Shown: in pieces, positions 1 to 11,545 of the stretch
Numbering within the stretch: the first letter of the stretch is position 1
How the letters are laid out: each line of letters begins with the position of its first letter
DNA from: Oreocharis arfaki
Lineage: Eukaryota; Chordata; Aves; Passeriformes; Paramythiidae
Direction of reading: 5' to 3'
DNA length: 64,000 nucleotides
Assembly: GCA_013398015.1 (NCBI GenBank)
Contig: VZRR01008020.1
Span: forward strand, 62,299 to 126,298
The notes under the pieces: generated by a model
The model's input: the letters and a program-made list of their open reading frames with translations, nothing else
Database searches by the model: none
Told to the model about the DNA's origin: nothing
Made by a program: the position numbers and the translations under genes

Positions 1-902
1 ATTTGTGTGCTGGAGTTTTGCTGGTGAACTCTTCCCGGTGTGCTCTGCCTGGAGCTGCTGCTCCAGTGTTCATGAAAAAAGGGGATTTCAGGTGGGTTTT
101 ATGTTCACCACAGTCACAGACACGATTTAGAGCTTGGGGGACAGAGCTGTAGAACTTTGGGTGGTGCTTGGGGGGTGGTTGATTGTTTCCATGAGGGGTA
201 AAAGGGGAGGCAGTTTCTTGGGGGAAACAACCAGGATCACCACATTCCATGTACTGTGGTGTCCTTGGAATCTTGTTCCTCAGCCTCTGGAAGTTCCAGA
301 GGGCAGGGATTGTAGTTTCTGAGATATATTGTGCTAAAGGACCAGCAAAATCCACCTGAAGTGGTTCTGGCTTTTAAGTTTTCTCATCAAAATCATAATT
401 GGAGAAGGAGGCTTCCAAATTTATCGCTTGTACTTCCTTCAGTACTCGTTTGCAAGTACCCAGGCACCACAGAAAGCCACATTCATTTAGAACTTGGTGC
501 ACGTTTTTGCTTTCAAATGAGACCAATAATTATCAGTAATTACAAGAAAAAGCCTCATTTACTCACTTTGCTTTCCACACAGGATCCTCTTAGATTTGTT
601 ACCCAACAACAGCAGTTTATTTGTATTGTGAGGAACCTCTTGAAAATATTTACAAGCAGGCACGGTGTTACTCAGACGTCAGCAGAGGAGAAATCAACAG
701 CCCAGTTTGACTTCCAAGCACAAACACAACATGGAAACCCTCTTGCTCTGAAGGGGCAGGTTCAGAACAATCAAAATCTTCCTTTGGGAACAGATGCTGG
801 GCGTTATCACCTAAATCTGAACCCTGTACTGCTCACAGTGGGAATTTCCATTTCCAGTTCCCATTTCCTCTCCTGCAGATCCTCACGGGAGCCCTGACAA
901 CC
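1..902. other. unique sequence without recognisable feature
   Basis: I see no repeat family, no exon-like frame and no promoter here. A 188-codon open frame at 331-897 starts at GTG, not ATG, and has no recognisable domain. Confidence 0.5.
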
Positions 903-967
903 CCCCCAGATAGTCACCACAGGGCTTTTTCCCCCAGATAGTCACCACAGGGCTTCTTCCCCCAGAC
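903..967. repeat. 28-bp tandem duplication
   Basis: A 28-bp unit starting CCCCCAGATAGTCACC occurs at 903-930 and again at 931-958 with one or two differences. A third partial start (CCCCCAGAC) follows at 959. It is probably a replication-slippage duplication. Confidence 0.85.
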
Positions 968-1137
968 AAAACCCAACGGGTTGCGCCACCGAGACGTCCT
1001 GGCCCTCAAAGCCAACCTGGCAGTGACCTCGCACTCCATCCAAGCTCACCCCAGCTGTGGGCAGAGACTCCCCTGGGCTGGGGGTGGGATCTGATCACGT
1101 TTTGTTTGTTCCTTTGCCAGGTTCTGGCTGGGTTTGG

Positions 1138-1211
1138 AGCCGTGACTCCATCAGGGCCACGCCGGGTCTCGCGCGGCGTCTCCCGGCTTGGGCGGCTGCC
1201 GGGCTCGGGTG
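1138..1211. promoter_or_regulatory. small CpG cluster
   Basis: About eleven CpG dinucleotides fall within roughly 74 bp, including CTCGCGCGGCG, in a window where CpG is otherwise sparse. A pyrimidine-rich tract ending in CAG (about 1105-1121) lies just upstream and could act as a splice acceptor. No coding frame or TATA box supports an exon. It could be a small regulatory CpG element, an unannotated non-coding exon, or a locally GC-rich stretch. Confidence 0.3.
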
Positions 1212-4200
1212 ATGGATGGGGGCTTTGATCAGCACAGGCAGGACAAGCCTGCCAAGGGCACTCGAGCTCTGCAGTGGCTCCACGGCGAGCCTGCCCGTGG
1301 GATTTGTGTACATGCACGTTGCCCTACAGCCCAGGTGGGTGTCCAGGTGAATTCCCGTGTGGAATCACCCCCTTCCTGCTCAGCCACAGCACTTGCAGGT
1401 ATCTCTGTGTGGCCACAGGGCTCGCCCTGGGAGAGAGACTAAAAACCAGCCACCCAAACACCTCGAGAGAAGAAGGCAGATAAAACCATCCGCTTTCGTC
1501 CTCTAACTCATAAAACAAGACAGAAAGCCCAGTTCACACACAAACTGCCAGCCCTCAGGAGTTGGCAGCTCCTCGTTCCCCCATGGCTGGAAGCAAGAAA
1601 CCACTGTTTCTGAAACACATCTGTTCTTTTAAAAATAAAGGTTATTCCCACTTCTCTTCACCCAGAACAACAAGCGGGAACAACAACAAATGAAAGCTTC
1701 GCAGCCACAAGAATGTCCTCATTGTTTTGTGCCCATCTCTGGCTTTCCAAAAATACCAGCCCAGCTGCTGCTGAAATAATCTGAGAGGTTCTTGCTCTGT
1801 TCTGCTCTGCTCGTGTGTCCACATTAAAAGCGTTGCTTTCACAAGGCCCAAACCCCTCTTTCCGACGCTCTGAATTTAGCATTCAGCAAAGGCAGCTCAG
1901 CCATCCCTCAGACCATGACGTTTGTGAGTTATTTTTGGGGGTTTGGCAGAGCCCTCAGCATCAGCCTCAGAGCAGCCCTTCAAAATGTGTGCTCAGCTAA
2001 ATTCACGCCGTGGAAAAGAAATATTGAGGAGTCCAAGCGAGTCGCCCACCTTCCTTTCTGCCTCCTGTTCTATGGGATTGCTTTCAACTCAAACACCCCG
2101 TGGGCGGAGAGATTCTCCCGCCTCATCCAAATGGACATGGAGATGGATTATTGGGCTTCATTTGCATGCATTTGCATTCTACCCGAGAACATTTTTTGGG
2201 GAAGGGCGAACGTGTGCCTGACATTTCACACAGAAATTTTTAGGTGCTCGAAAATTCCGAGTGTCCTCTGATTTTGAGGGTCGTTGGGTGGGAGGCATGA
2301 GCTGAGCCAGCAGGTTTGTGGTCTGAGAGGGGCACGGGATGCACAGCCCAGTAAAATCCAAGGAATTCCAGTGCAGAAAAACAACCACAGTTTTTAAAAC
2401 ACCGATTAAAACAACCAAGTAAGGGCCCACTGTGCTGGGGGAAGCTGAAGGGCTACAAAGAAGTCTGCAATAAGCAGAAATTCCTCAGGTGGCTGGTGGG
2501 ATTTGGGTTTTTCAGACACCTCAAGGAGTGTTGCTCCTCTGTCTCTAGAAACCCCCCGGAGTTGCCCAAATTGCCCCAAGAAATGGAATTTTTAAAATCA
2601 TCAGTGATCTGATGCTCCTGTGGTGACCTCTCCCCATGCAGGGACTGGCAGTAACAACCCTGACGTTCCTACAACTGCACAGCACAATTTTACCACAATT
2701 TTCAATGGTTTTTACTCTGGAGCGGTTGGCAGTCACAGGAGCAGAGTCTTATCCTTCATCGCCTTTGTTCTTTTCTCTTCCTGTTTTTATTTTATTGCTT
2801 TGGCCTGTTGGGAATTTTTTCCTCTTTTTTTGGATTCTAGATGAAGAGAAGAGCAATGCGTCATCAATCTGTCCCTTCCAACACTTGCACTGAACGCTTT
2901 CCTCCTTGCAGAGTGGGTGGGAGAAGCAGGATTTTTATGGATAATCTCTATGCCAACAAGCAAACACTGCGTTATGGACCACAACAAATAATGATTCACT
3001 GGGATGAGCTGGGAAGGGCTGGATGAACCTCAGACAAGTCCCCATCTCACGGAGTGGCCACTGAATCTGCAATTTCTTCCTTCAGATGGAACAAAACAAA
3101 GCAAAACGCAGAGCCAAGTAATGTTTTCAGGAGGAGAAGGGGATATTTATCTTCCCCGGGAAAACCTCTGGTGCCTGGGATGGATAGAATGTGAGCGTGG
3201 TGCAGACAGATAAGATAAAGAGCAATAAAACTCCTTTTTAATTTAAATCTTTAATTTATCATCAGCAATGTTGCCTTGCTAGAGGACTTCTTTTTCATTC
3301 AGATGAATCTCACTTAATTTTAGAGCTTTCTGCCCAGTAAATGGAGAAATCTGGGTGTCTTAGAGGGCGATTCACCCCCTCCGGTTTTGTTTAGGATGGG
3401 ATAAATTATTTGGTAGAACAGCCCATTTCCTTTGACTCCAGCTGGATAGAACTCCAATCCTTGACTTCAAATTCAAATATCTGATCAATTCAGATGAAAT
3501 AAGTCTGGGTTTATTTCTAGAAAATGGAAAGTTTGTTTTGCATTGATTTTAATTTATTTTCCTTTCCTTTAGAACAACTTTGTTCATATCTAGCATGATA
3601 AATCCACCATTTCGCTTTGGAAAAACAAACTTTCCTCAAAGTTTGTCAAAACCTTCACCCAGATTTACATCTTCCAGCACATTTATCAGGCCTGGTGATG
3701 GTGCCACTCTCCTGGACACTCCGAGCAGATAAATTAGCACAGCAATAAACCCAAATAAACACAATCACCATCAAAATATTCATTTTCGGTGGGCATTAGG
3801 AACTTTCTGGACATTCTGAGCCCTCCACAAGGTACTCAGGTAGTTTCAGAGCAGTGGAAATAAAGGGAAAATTCTGAAGTTGATTTTTCTTTTTGCGGTG
3901 AATTTGTACTTAATAACGGCGAGGGACTGATGTTGATTTCCACCCCGTGGGCTTCAAGGCGAGCCAGCAGAGCAGACCTACAAATCACTGCTTTTTGACA
4001 CCAGGACAGCCAGATGGCAGAGCCAGGGGCAGGAATTACTCGTGGTTTACTTAAGGAACGAGCCTGCATCATCAACATAGGAAAAGCATCCAGCATCACT
4101 TCTACCAGGAGCGTGTGATCCAAGGAAAGCAAATAACCGGCTACAGAAATCTCAGAAGGAGCCTTCCCAGGGCACTCACAGGTCCTCTTGGAAGGGCAGC

Positions 4201-5446
4201 AATGATCCATGATCCGTCATTCCCGAGCTCCCTGATCCTATCAGGCTGTTTAGAAGCAAAGCCGGTTTCATGTGGTGCCAGAGCAAGATGTAAACACTGC
4301 TCGGTGCCGGCCAGGAACATCACAGCCCTGGGGCACGTGGGAGTGAGGAGGGGGTTATTTGGGAATAAATAACTCTTTAAACCGCTGGAAAACATTGTTT
4401 CAATCGATATTGGGCTGGTTTCTCAGCAATGGCTTCTGCAGGTCTGTAGCTGACTCAAACCATCAAAAACAAGGGATGTGTTTGGCGACATCCAAGGATT
4501 TCGAGATCCTGGGATTGCTCCCCTAGGTGAGGGAAAACAACTGCAGCCTTCAAGGCAGGGAAAACACAGCCGAGCTGTTGAAAGCAGAAAGGATTGATAC
4601 CCTCCCGCTGGGCACAAGGCACAGCAAAGGGACTTGGAATGGGATAAAAGGGACGAATTTGTCATAAGAGCAATAAAAGCTTCCACCAACAATAGCGTGA
4701 GGGCACCAGGGATTAATAAAGGCATTAACTTCACCCAGGTTTTCTTAAACTTAATATTCCAATCAATAGTGGTTTGTATTTCTAAACCATTTAAGATCTA
4801 AGAGGTATTTCCAGCACTGTAATAAGACTGCAGGGTTTTTAAAGCTTTCCCAAAGTAGGGCTGGAGCTTGGAGTAATATGGCAGCCACTTCTGGCTCTGT
4901 TATTCCCACCAAATTGTGGGAGAAACTTCCTTTTCCCTCCCTCTCTGAGAAAGCCGTGAGCAGTTAAATGTCCCTGGGTTTATCCCCCTCTGCCTCCGAG
5001 TGTGTCTGGAATCAAGGGAATTAGGATCACAGAATTGATCCTGTATTTTAGCTGGGTGGCAACTCTCTGCTCCCCTTTAATACCACGGGTTTCTTCATCA
5101 GCAGGGTTTCTCAGTGAGCACATCCCCGGTTATTCACCCGAAGAGAGAGTTTACAGCCAGGCTGGTTGGGTTTTTTTCACTCCCAAGCAACACCGATGTT
5201 CTTTTTCTGTGTACTGAAATCTCAGCTCCAGCTTTGTCAATATTTGGCCTTATCTTAAAGAACTCCACAGCGGGGTCAAAGGAGAGTAAACTCTCCCTCC
5301 AGAAAGCAAATATCAATAATTTAACCTCCTCTTCGGGCAAGCTCAGGAGAGAAATGGCAAGAAAGTCAAAGCCTGGTTCTCCAGACAGAGCTGTTGTGCT
5401 TTGAACCCAGGGGTTGTTGATATGGAACAAATTTAAACTGCCCGAG
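1212..5446. other. unique non-coding stretch
   Basis: No repeat family, gene or RNA is recognisable. The stretch is AT-rich at about 3220-3600 and contains two adjacent GATA motifs (AGATAAGATAAAG, about 3210-3222). Open frames are all under 125 codons and look like chance. Confidence 0.45.
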
Positions 5447-5653
5447 GGCAGGGCTAGAGGGGATTTGGGGAAGGAATTGTTCCCTGGGAGGGCAGGGAGG
5501 CCCTGGCTCAGAGAGGCTGTGGCTGCCCCTGGATCTCTGCAAGTGTCCAAGGCCAGGCTGGACAGGGCGTGGAGCAGCCTGGGATAGGGGAAGGGGGAAC
5601 AAGATGAGCTTTGAGCTCCCTTCCAACCCAAACCAGTCTGGGATTCCATGATT
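5447..5653 (+). mobile_element. CR1 LINE 3' fragment
   Basis: This is a 5'-truncated CR1 retroposon with its 3' end on the right. It shows GAGGCTGTGGCTGCCCCTGG, the GGCCAGGCTGGACAGGG core, CCCTTCCAACCCAAACCA, and a terminal GGATTCCATGATT. The segment normally encoding the 'gtccctgcccatggcagggg' block is largely deleted near 5590. Only the 3' UTR region is present, so no protein is encoded. Confidence 0.93.
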
Positions 5654-8600
5654 GGGTTTCTTTTACTTTTGACTGCAAGAACGAATTGTCCCCTCCACAT
5701 CTAAGAGTCTGAGAGCACAGTTCCATCAGTCCTCATTCAGGACTCTTTGCTGGAAGCACATTGGGAATAAATTGCGGAGTGGGAGGTGAGATCTCAGAAA
5801 TGAAGGATGATTTTAGCACAGAACTGCTGGGTGTAAGGTGACAGTGGATGGAATTGGGCTGGGAATTGAAATGAGAACTCTGACCATAAAAAACAGAGAG
5901 GTTCTGGAGCAGTGTTGGAGCTCTGCTGACACTCTGCCTTTAGGGTTGAACCCGAAATTCCAATTAAATCAATGAGAGTGGATCCAGAGGAGACCAGTGG
6001 CTCATTCACACTTCCAAATCCCATGACAAATTGGAGAATAGGTCCCTGAAGCAGAAGCCTGTAAAGGATTTACAAACTCCTTCGTGTAGTCAGAGCAGCA
6101 GGGAATCAGTCTGGGTTCAAGGAGCCTGTGGGTTAAATCCTCACACTTTTACAATCCCTCTTCCCACCGTTTTTATATCAATAGCCACGATAATGTTCAG
6201 TTTGTGAATATTCCCTGCCTGAGCTTTCTGCTTTAGCGTCCTGTTCCTACAACAGGGTCCTGTTTAAATCCTCTGCTTAGAAAACCCTCAATTACCTATC
6301 AGGAAGGCTCTGCAGGTATTGGGACACTCTGAAATTACCCCAAGTTTCTAGAATTTACCAGAGCAGCTCGTTTAATATCCCCTCTCAGCAGCACTGGGAG
6401 CAGAATTAGTCTTTTGAGAGCGGTTTCACTTAATTAAATAAAATTTACATGTTTGAAGAATAACCTCTGTAGCATCTGGAAAAGTTTCCATGGATTCATC
6501 AGGATTAAAGCAGGAAGGTCTGAGCTGCCCTAGACTGTCCTGGCAGAGCTGAGCTCCAAACCTTGACCATTCCAGAGCTTCAAGGCAATGGTTTTGCACC
6601 ACTCTGCAAAGTGTTTGTTTGGTCCGGGGCATCTCTTCCTGGTGAGGTCTGAAGGATCAGAAGGGATGAGTCAGGAAATGTTTTGCTTTCCCTATATTCC
6701 CCCCAGAGTGGAAATTTTGGAGGAATCCCTGCTCTAAGATAACATGGATTGAGATTTCTTACGTACTCTGTTTCAGCTACGTGAAAAGAAAATAATGAGC
6801 CCAGTGTTTGGCCATGGAGACCTGCCTGGTTAAAAAACCCAACCAAAACACAGCCCAAGTGTGTAAAAAGCAGGGAGTGAATCACTGGCAGTGGCAACTC
6901 TGTCAGAATTAGGAAATTAAGTTCATTAAAGGTGTGGTAACTTAATTTTCTATGCAAGCATGTAACGATGAGGGTTGGGCAGAAAAAAAACTGCTCAGAC
7001 ATCCAATTTAACACAAACCCACCCAAAGCTGGCAGGGCAGAGCTCCCCCTGCTCAGCCCAACCTCCTGGCTCCCTCTTTGGGTTACTTTTACTCTAAATA
7101 GGCCAAATTGTCCCCAGACTGTGTCCCCTCCATGTCCCCTTGATGGGAGCGGTTGGGATCTGGGGGTGCCACTCCCTAAAACCCCCGGAGGAGCCCCCAC
7201 ACAATTCCTGGCTCCAAGAGGGAGGAAGATGGATCCCAGGTGGAGCCATGGGCTTGCTTTCCCCTTGTCCTCTCCTGCTGCTGCCCAGGACAGGTCACAG
7301 GCTCCTTGTTCCATGTTTTTATCCATTTTTGTTCCCAAGTATCCCTGTCTGTGGCATGGGTCACTCCCTGACCCTCCTCCCTCACCCCCAGGATTGTGGT
7401 GGTGGCTTTTCCCCAGCTGGGTCCAGGCTTTTGCAGCGCTAATTTCTTTAAATCTCCCCATAATTACACAAAATGTGCTGGAATCCTCTAATCCTCCTGT
7501 TAAGCATCAGCAATCCCTGTTGTTCTGGATTCTCCAAGGCATATCTATGGATAAGTGTGTGGTGGACGGACAAGTCTCCCCTCTGATCACTGAGAGAAAA
7601 CCTGTAGATGAAAACTCCTTTTCTCCCCAGACTGCCTCAATTTTCACCACTTCTTGATCCAGACAGAGGCATAAAACCAAAGAAACTCCAGCCTCAACCT
7701 CACTTTATGGTCCTTTTAACAACTAAACCTTCACGACTGCCTTCCAAATCACTCTCATTGCCTCGCTTCTCCTTAAGATGCTTAAAATAAAATTAAAGAA
7801 AATTTGTTTCCCAAACAAATTCCACGATTTTAGTCCTTTCTAATTTCCCTGTGGTTGCCCAGCCCAAACAGATCCCAGGTTAATTTACCAAGGGAGAAGG
7901 AATCACTCTGTTTATATCAATATATTTAAAACAAGACTCCCGTCCATGTTCTCTAATTCTCAGTGTAGGGTTATTTCTATAGCCAGAATTTCTGGTGGCC
8001 TATTAGCGCCATATAAAACCCTAAAGATTTCCTGTTCCAGCAGGCAGCAGGTTTGACAGAAAAGCTGAACTGGATCCTTGCAGGGAAAGTCAGTTCAGGA
8101 GACACCAAAATGCCACCAAAGCTCTCTGCTGCCCACGTGCTCTCCTCCCTAATACCCAGCCCAGAGCGGTCCTGCTTTCCTTGTGCTTGGGAATTTGAGG
8201 GGTTTAAGGGAGCATTTAGGGTTGTGCAGATATTTTTGGGGTGGTGCTGCAGGCCTGAGATCCTGGGGGATGTTCAACCAGAAGAGAAGTGAAGCACCTC
8301 CGTGGCTTCGCTGGTAAGAACAGTGAACAGGGAGTGAACTTTGGGATTTGTTTTTGGGGCATCTCCTTTAGGATTCACCACCCAGCGGCCCTGTGAGCTG
8401 TGCCCAGAATCAGGGATTCATCTCCTCCCAATTAATGTTCATTCCCACCACCTAAATCGAACTTTGAGCTGTGGCCTCCCAAGGAGGGGACGAGCTCCAA
8501 GGGACCCTCCAGGAATTGCGGCTCCATCCTCATCGCCGTGGGCTGACGGAGCTCCAGGGGCCCCAGAGGAGCGGGGCAGGTGACTGGGACTAACGTGGAT

Positions 8601-9229
8601 TTCTGGCAGGGCACGTTTCCCATTTGCTGTGTTTTCATTTCGCCTCCTGAAAGCCGTGAGGGTGAACATTATTAAAATTAAAAAAGAAAAAAAAAAAAAG
8701 GGCAAAAAGAAAACAGCGCAAAGCAACAAGGGAGGTTTCTGTCCAAAAAAAAGTCCGAAACTGGCTCCAATTGGACCTGGGTACGGAAATGCTGGAACTT
8801 GTACCCTCCAGTGGCAAAATAAAACAGGCTACCATTATTAGAAATTTTCTACAGCTAAAGATGTAACATCATAGCTAAATTCAGTCAGAGACAGGTCGAG
8901 CAACAAAAACCAGGAGCCAAGGCAGTCTAGTCTGGTCTGAAACCTGATTCAGGCACCAGATTATGAATAGATTTAACTGGTTTGCCAAATGAAAATGTAG
9001 ATTTTGGCAGTGTTTGGGCTCCTTTTATTTTTTTATGTTTTTGGTGTGCTATATGTGGAGTCCTATTGCGCGCTGTGGGGATATGAGAAAAGAGCCTTTT
9101 TATATTATATAACTGCTGGAGGCTCGTGCGTGTGGGTATGGGAGAGAAAAAACACCCTTAACCCCGTAAGTGCCGACACGGAGCTCTGCCTCACGGCCCC
9201 TCCTGACCACGCTCAGCACCAGGATCACT
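5654..9229. other. unique non-coding stretch
   Basis: No interspersed repeat is recognised. An A-rich tract lies at about 8675-8715. The longest ATG-started open frame of the window runs on the minus strand from 7461 to 6580 (293 codons), overlapped antisense by a 229-codon frame. Neither has a recognisable domain, and 7100-7440 is C-rich on the plus strand, which depletes stop codons. I do not call it a gene. Confidence 0.45.
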
Positions 9230-9376
9230 GGTGGCTGCTGCATCTCTGGAAGTGTCCCAGACCAGGCTGGACAAGGCTTGGAGCACCCTGGGATAGTGGA
9301 AGATGTCCCTGCACATGGCTGGGGGGTGGATGAGATGATCCTAAAGGTCGCTTCCAACCCAAACCATTTGGGGGTT
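9230..9376 (+). mobile_element. CR1 LINE 3' fragment
   Basis: The order is tgcatctctggaagtgtcc, accaggctggac, ttggagcaccctgggatag, then CTTCCAACCCAAACCATTTG, which is the standard avian CR1 3' UTR. The terminal ATTCTATGA repeat is eroded. It is about 147 bp long and heavily 5'-truncated. Confidence 0.92.
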
Positions 9377-9527
9377 TTGTGTTCACAGCCAAACCAGTTC
9401 CACCTTTCCGTACAAACCTGGGGAGATCCAGCACCCCCTGCAAGGCTGGCTCGGGTTTGGAATTGTCTGCCCACTCTTTGTGGGGTAACAACTCACACTG
9501 GGGGCCTCCATCTTCCTCGGTCGTTTG

Positions 9528-9605
9528 TAGAATCAAAGAATCACAGAATATCCTGAGCTGGAAGGGACCCACAAGGATCTTCAAAGTCCAGCTCCTGGTT
9601 TAATC
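9528..9605 (-). mobile_element. CR1 LINE 3' fragment, second subfamily
   Basis: Read on the minus strand the piece ends with the CR1 tail of the subfamily that has GGGTCCCTTCCAGCTCAGGA and TATTCTGTGATTC. On the plus strand this appears as AATCAAAGAATCACAGAATA followed by gagctggaagggacccacaagg. Only about 75 bp remain. Confidence 0.85.
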
Positions 9606-9659
9606 CTGCATTGATTAATTATAGTAAAAAACCACATTTATCTCCCTATTTGCCATGGA

Positions 9660-9715
9660 AGTCCTCTGTAGAATCATCTGAAACAACCCTGAGAGAGATA
9701 GGTGAGTATTTCAAA
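9660..9715. repeat. possible MIR/L2-type ancient repeat remnant
   Basis: The motif AACAACCCTGAGAGAGATAG with GTGAGTATT resembles the 3' portion of old vertebrate MIR/L2 elements. The match is short and from memory, so this is a weak call. Confidence 0.25.
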
Positions 9716-10040
9716 GTGAAAAAACACTTTTAAAACAGCCAGAGGTTCCAGCCACCATATGTTGAGCAGGAAAAACAAGCAGGAGATCTCTGGAGGTGCC
9801 TTTTGGTGACAGATTGCAACTCTTCATGCTCGGTTTTCGCTCCGATTCCCCTCAGGTATGTGAGCTAGGAAGGAATAAAAAAGGTAGAAGTTCCAAAAGG
9901 AAAATACAATGGAGCAGGGGATTGCCAGGGAGAAGGGAAGAGATCCCTGCTCTGTGCCCACTCCTGGGCTCTGCTCCTTCCCCCGGGAGTCCATCCGGTC
10001 ACACAGAGCCACCACCTGCCCCAAAGTGACCCTCAGAGTC

Positions 10041-10310
10041 ACATCATGGAATATCCTGAGTGAAAGGGATGCTCAAAATCATCCAGACCAACTCCTGGCC
10101 CTGCACAGGACAGCCCAAAATCCCACCCTGCGCCTCAGAGCATTGTCCAAACACTCCTTGAACTTGGAGAGGCTCTGGGCTGTGACCTCTTCCCTGGAGA
10201 CCCTGTTCCTATTCACCACCGTCTCTCCCAGTCCCAGGGCTGTGTTGTTGGCTGGCAGCAGGGCCCCTCCCCACAAAGCCATCCTCAGGTCACACCAAAC
10301 CTGAAGGAGA
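10041..10310 (-). mobile_element. CR1 LINE 3' fragment
   Basis: Starts with ACATCATGGAATATCCTGAG, then actcctggccctgcacagga, then a body with ccaaacactccttgaacttgg and tgacctcttccctgg. This is the reverse complement of a longer CR1 3' end (about 270 bp) of the same subfamily as the piece at 9528. The two lie 440 bp apart and are independent truncated insertions or one split copy. Confidence 0.88.
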
Positions 10311-10891
10311 CATTTCTCACCCCAGCAGCTACTCCTGGACTCTCACTTTTCTCTTATTTATTGTCATTTCAATCAAACCCCTGAAAAGGGCCAGAACCCC
10401 CCTCTGGCAGTGGCAGCCAGGTGTGCACAGGGGACAGCGCAGCACAAAGAGCGGGGACAGCTCAGAGCAGCTCGTTTCACACGGGGCTGGAGCATCACCG
10501 AGGAGAATCCACATGCTGCTCAGGATGTTCATTAATCATCCAGCTAATTTGTTTTTACACAGGAGCGCTGACAGCAAACGAATGTTATTGTAGCAGCAGC
10601 GCTGCATAATCCCCACTATTATGGGTTTAGCAAACGACTGCTCTGTGTTCACTGCTGCTCCTTTCTCCATCCAACTGCAATTGTAAATTGTAAATATATC
10701 TATTTTTATTCCCATCTGCTGAAAGGAACGGCCCCACCAGCTGTGGGCAGGGGGATGAAAGGATTGCTGCTGTCTGTTTCTTCCTCCTCCCTCTGGTCCT
10801 TATCTCAGGAACATGAGTTGAAATCTGGCCCAGAATTTACTGAGTGTTCAGAGACTTTTTACGAGGCGATGCTTTCGCAGGCTGCTATTGA

Positions 10892-10934
10892 GAATATATA
10901 TATTTATATCAGTGAATATATACATTTATATCCG
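10892..10934. repeat. imperfect AT-rich simple repeat
   Basis: GAATATATATATTTATATC is followed by a second GAATATATACATTTATATC: two similar AT-rich blocks. It looks like a decaying microsatellite. Confidence 0.7.
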
Positions 10935-11035
10935 TGTACACACGTGGATTATTGTGGCCGAGGTTATTCCTCCAGTAAATCTCTCTCCTATTTGTACACA
11001 ATGTGCACAGGCAGCATTCACACGAGGGAGGAAAA

Positions 11036-11112
11036 TAATCCAGTGGTTAAGGGTAACCTGGGATTTGAGAGACCTGGGTTTAATTCTCCCCTCTGCCGCA
11101 GCCTTCCTTTTA
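11036..11112 (+). mobile_element. MIR-type tRNA-derived SINE remnant
   Basis: CAGTGGTTAAGGG is followed 26 bp later by ACCTGGGTTTAATTCTCCCC and CTCTGCCGCAG. This order matches the tRNA-related head of the ancient amniote MIR SINE (A-box-like, then B-box-like GGTTTAATTC, then CTCTGCCAC). It is not a functional tRNA: no acceptor stem closes and the B box is degenerate. Assigned from remembered consensus. Confidence 0.6.
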
Positions 11113-11355
11113 ATCCACGTTATATATTTATATCTACGTGTACCATGGCAAGGGCACAGGGGACATTGTCTGAATGGTCCTTCAAAAGCACACCTGAACC
11201 CTCACTGGTCTTGGTTTTGGAGGGAATCCACACTCAGCAAAGGGTTTTGATGAGCTTTGATCCTCGTGAGACAGGGACAGACTTGGACACATCCTTCAGG
11301 CCAAGAAAACCCCACTCAGCCCTTCCTTTCTGCCGTATTGGCTGAAATAGATTTT

Positions 11356-11545
11356 GGAATCATGGAATCATGGAATGGTTTGGGTTGGGAAGGGACATTA
11401 AATCTCATCTCACTCCACCCCCTGCCATGGCAGGGACACCTTCCACTATCCCAGAGTGCTCCAAGCCCTCCCAACCTGGCTTTGGACACTTCCAGGGATG
11501 GAGCAGCCACAGCTCCCTCCCACATCCCACTGGGAGACCACAGGG
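11356..11545 (-). mobile_element. CR1 LINE 3' fragment
   Basis: Begins at the left with GGAATCATGGAATCATGG, the reverse complement of the CR1 terminal octamer repeat, then ATGGTTTGGGTTGGGAAGGG, CCTGCCATGGCAGGGACACC and gctttggacacttccaggg. It is about 190 bp and 5'-truncated. Confidence 0.93.

Noticed and set aside
331..897. 188-codon open frame
   Set aside because: Starts at GTG, has no domain and no exon-like context; chance frame in a vertebrate genome.
5134..5700. 188-codon minus-strand frame
   Set aside because: Runs through the CR1 3' fragment at 5447-5653; it is non-coding retroposon sequence.
11036..11112. tRNA gene
   Set aside because: A and B boxes are only approximate and the acceptor stem does not pair; a MIR-type SINE explains it better.
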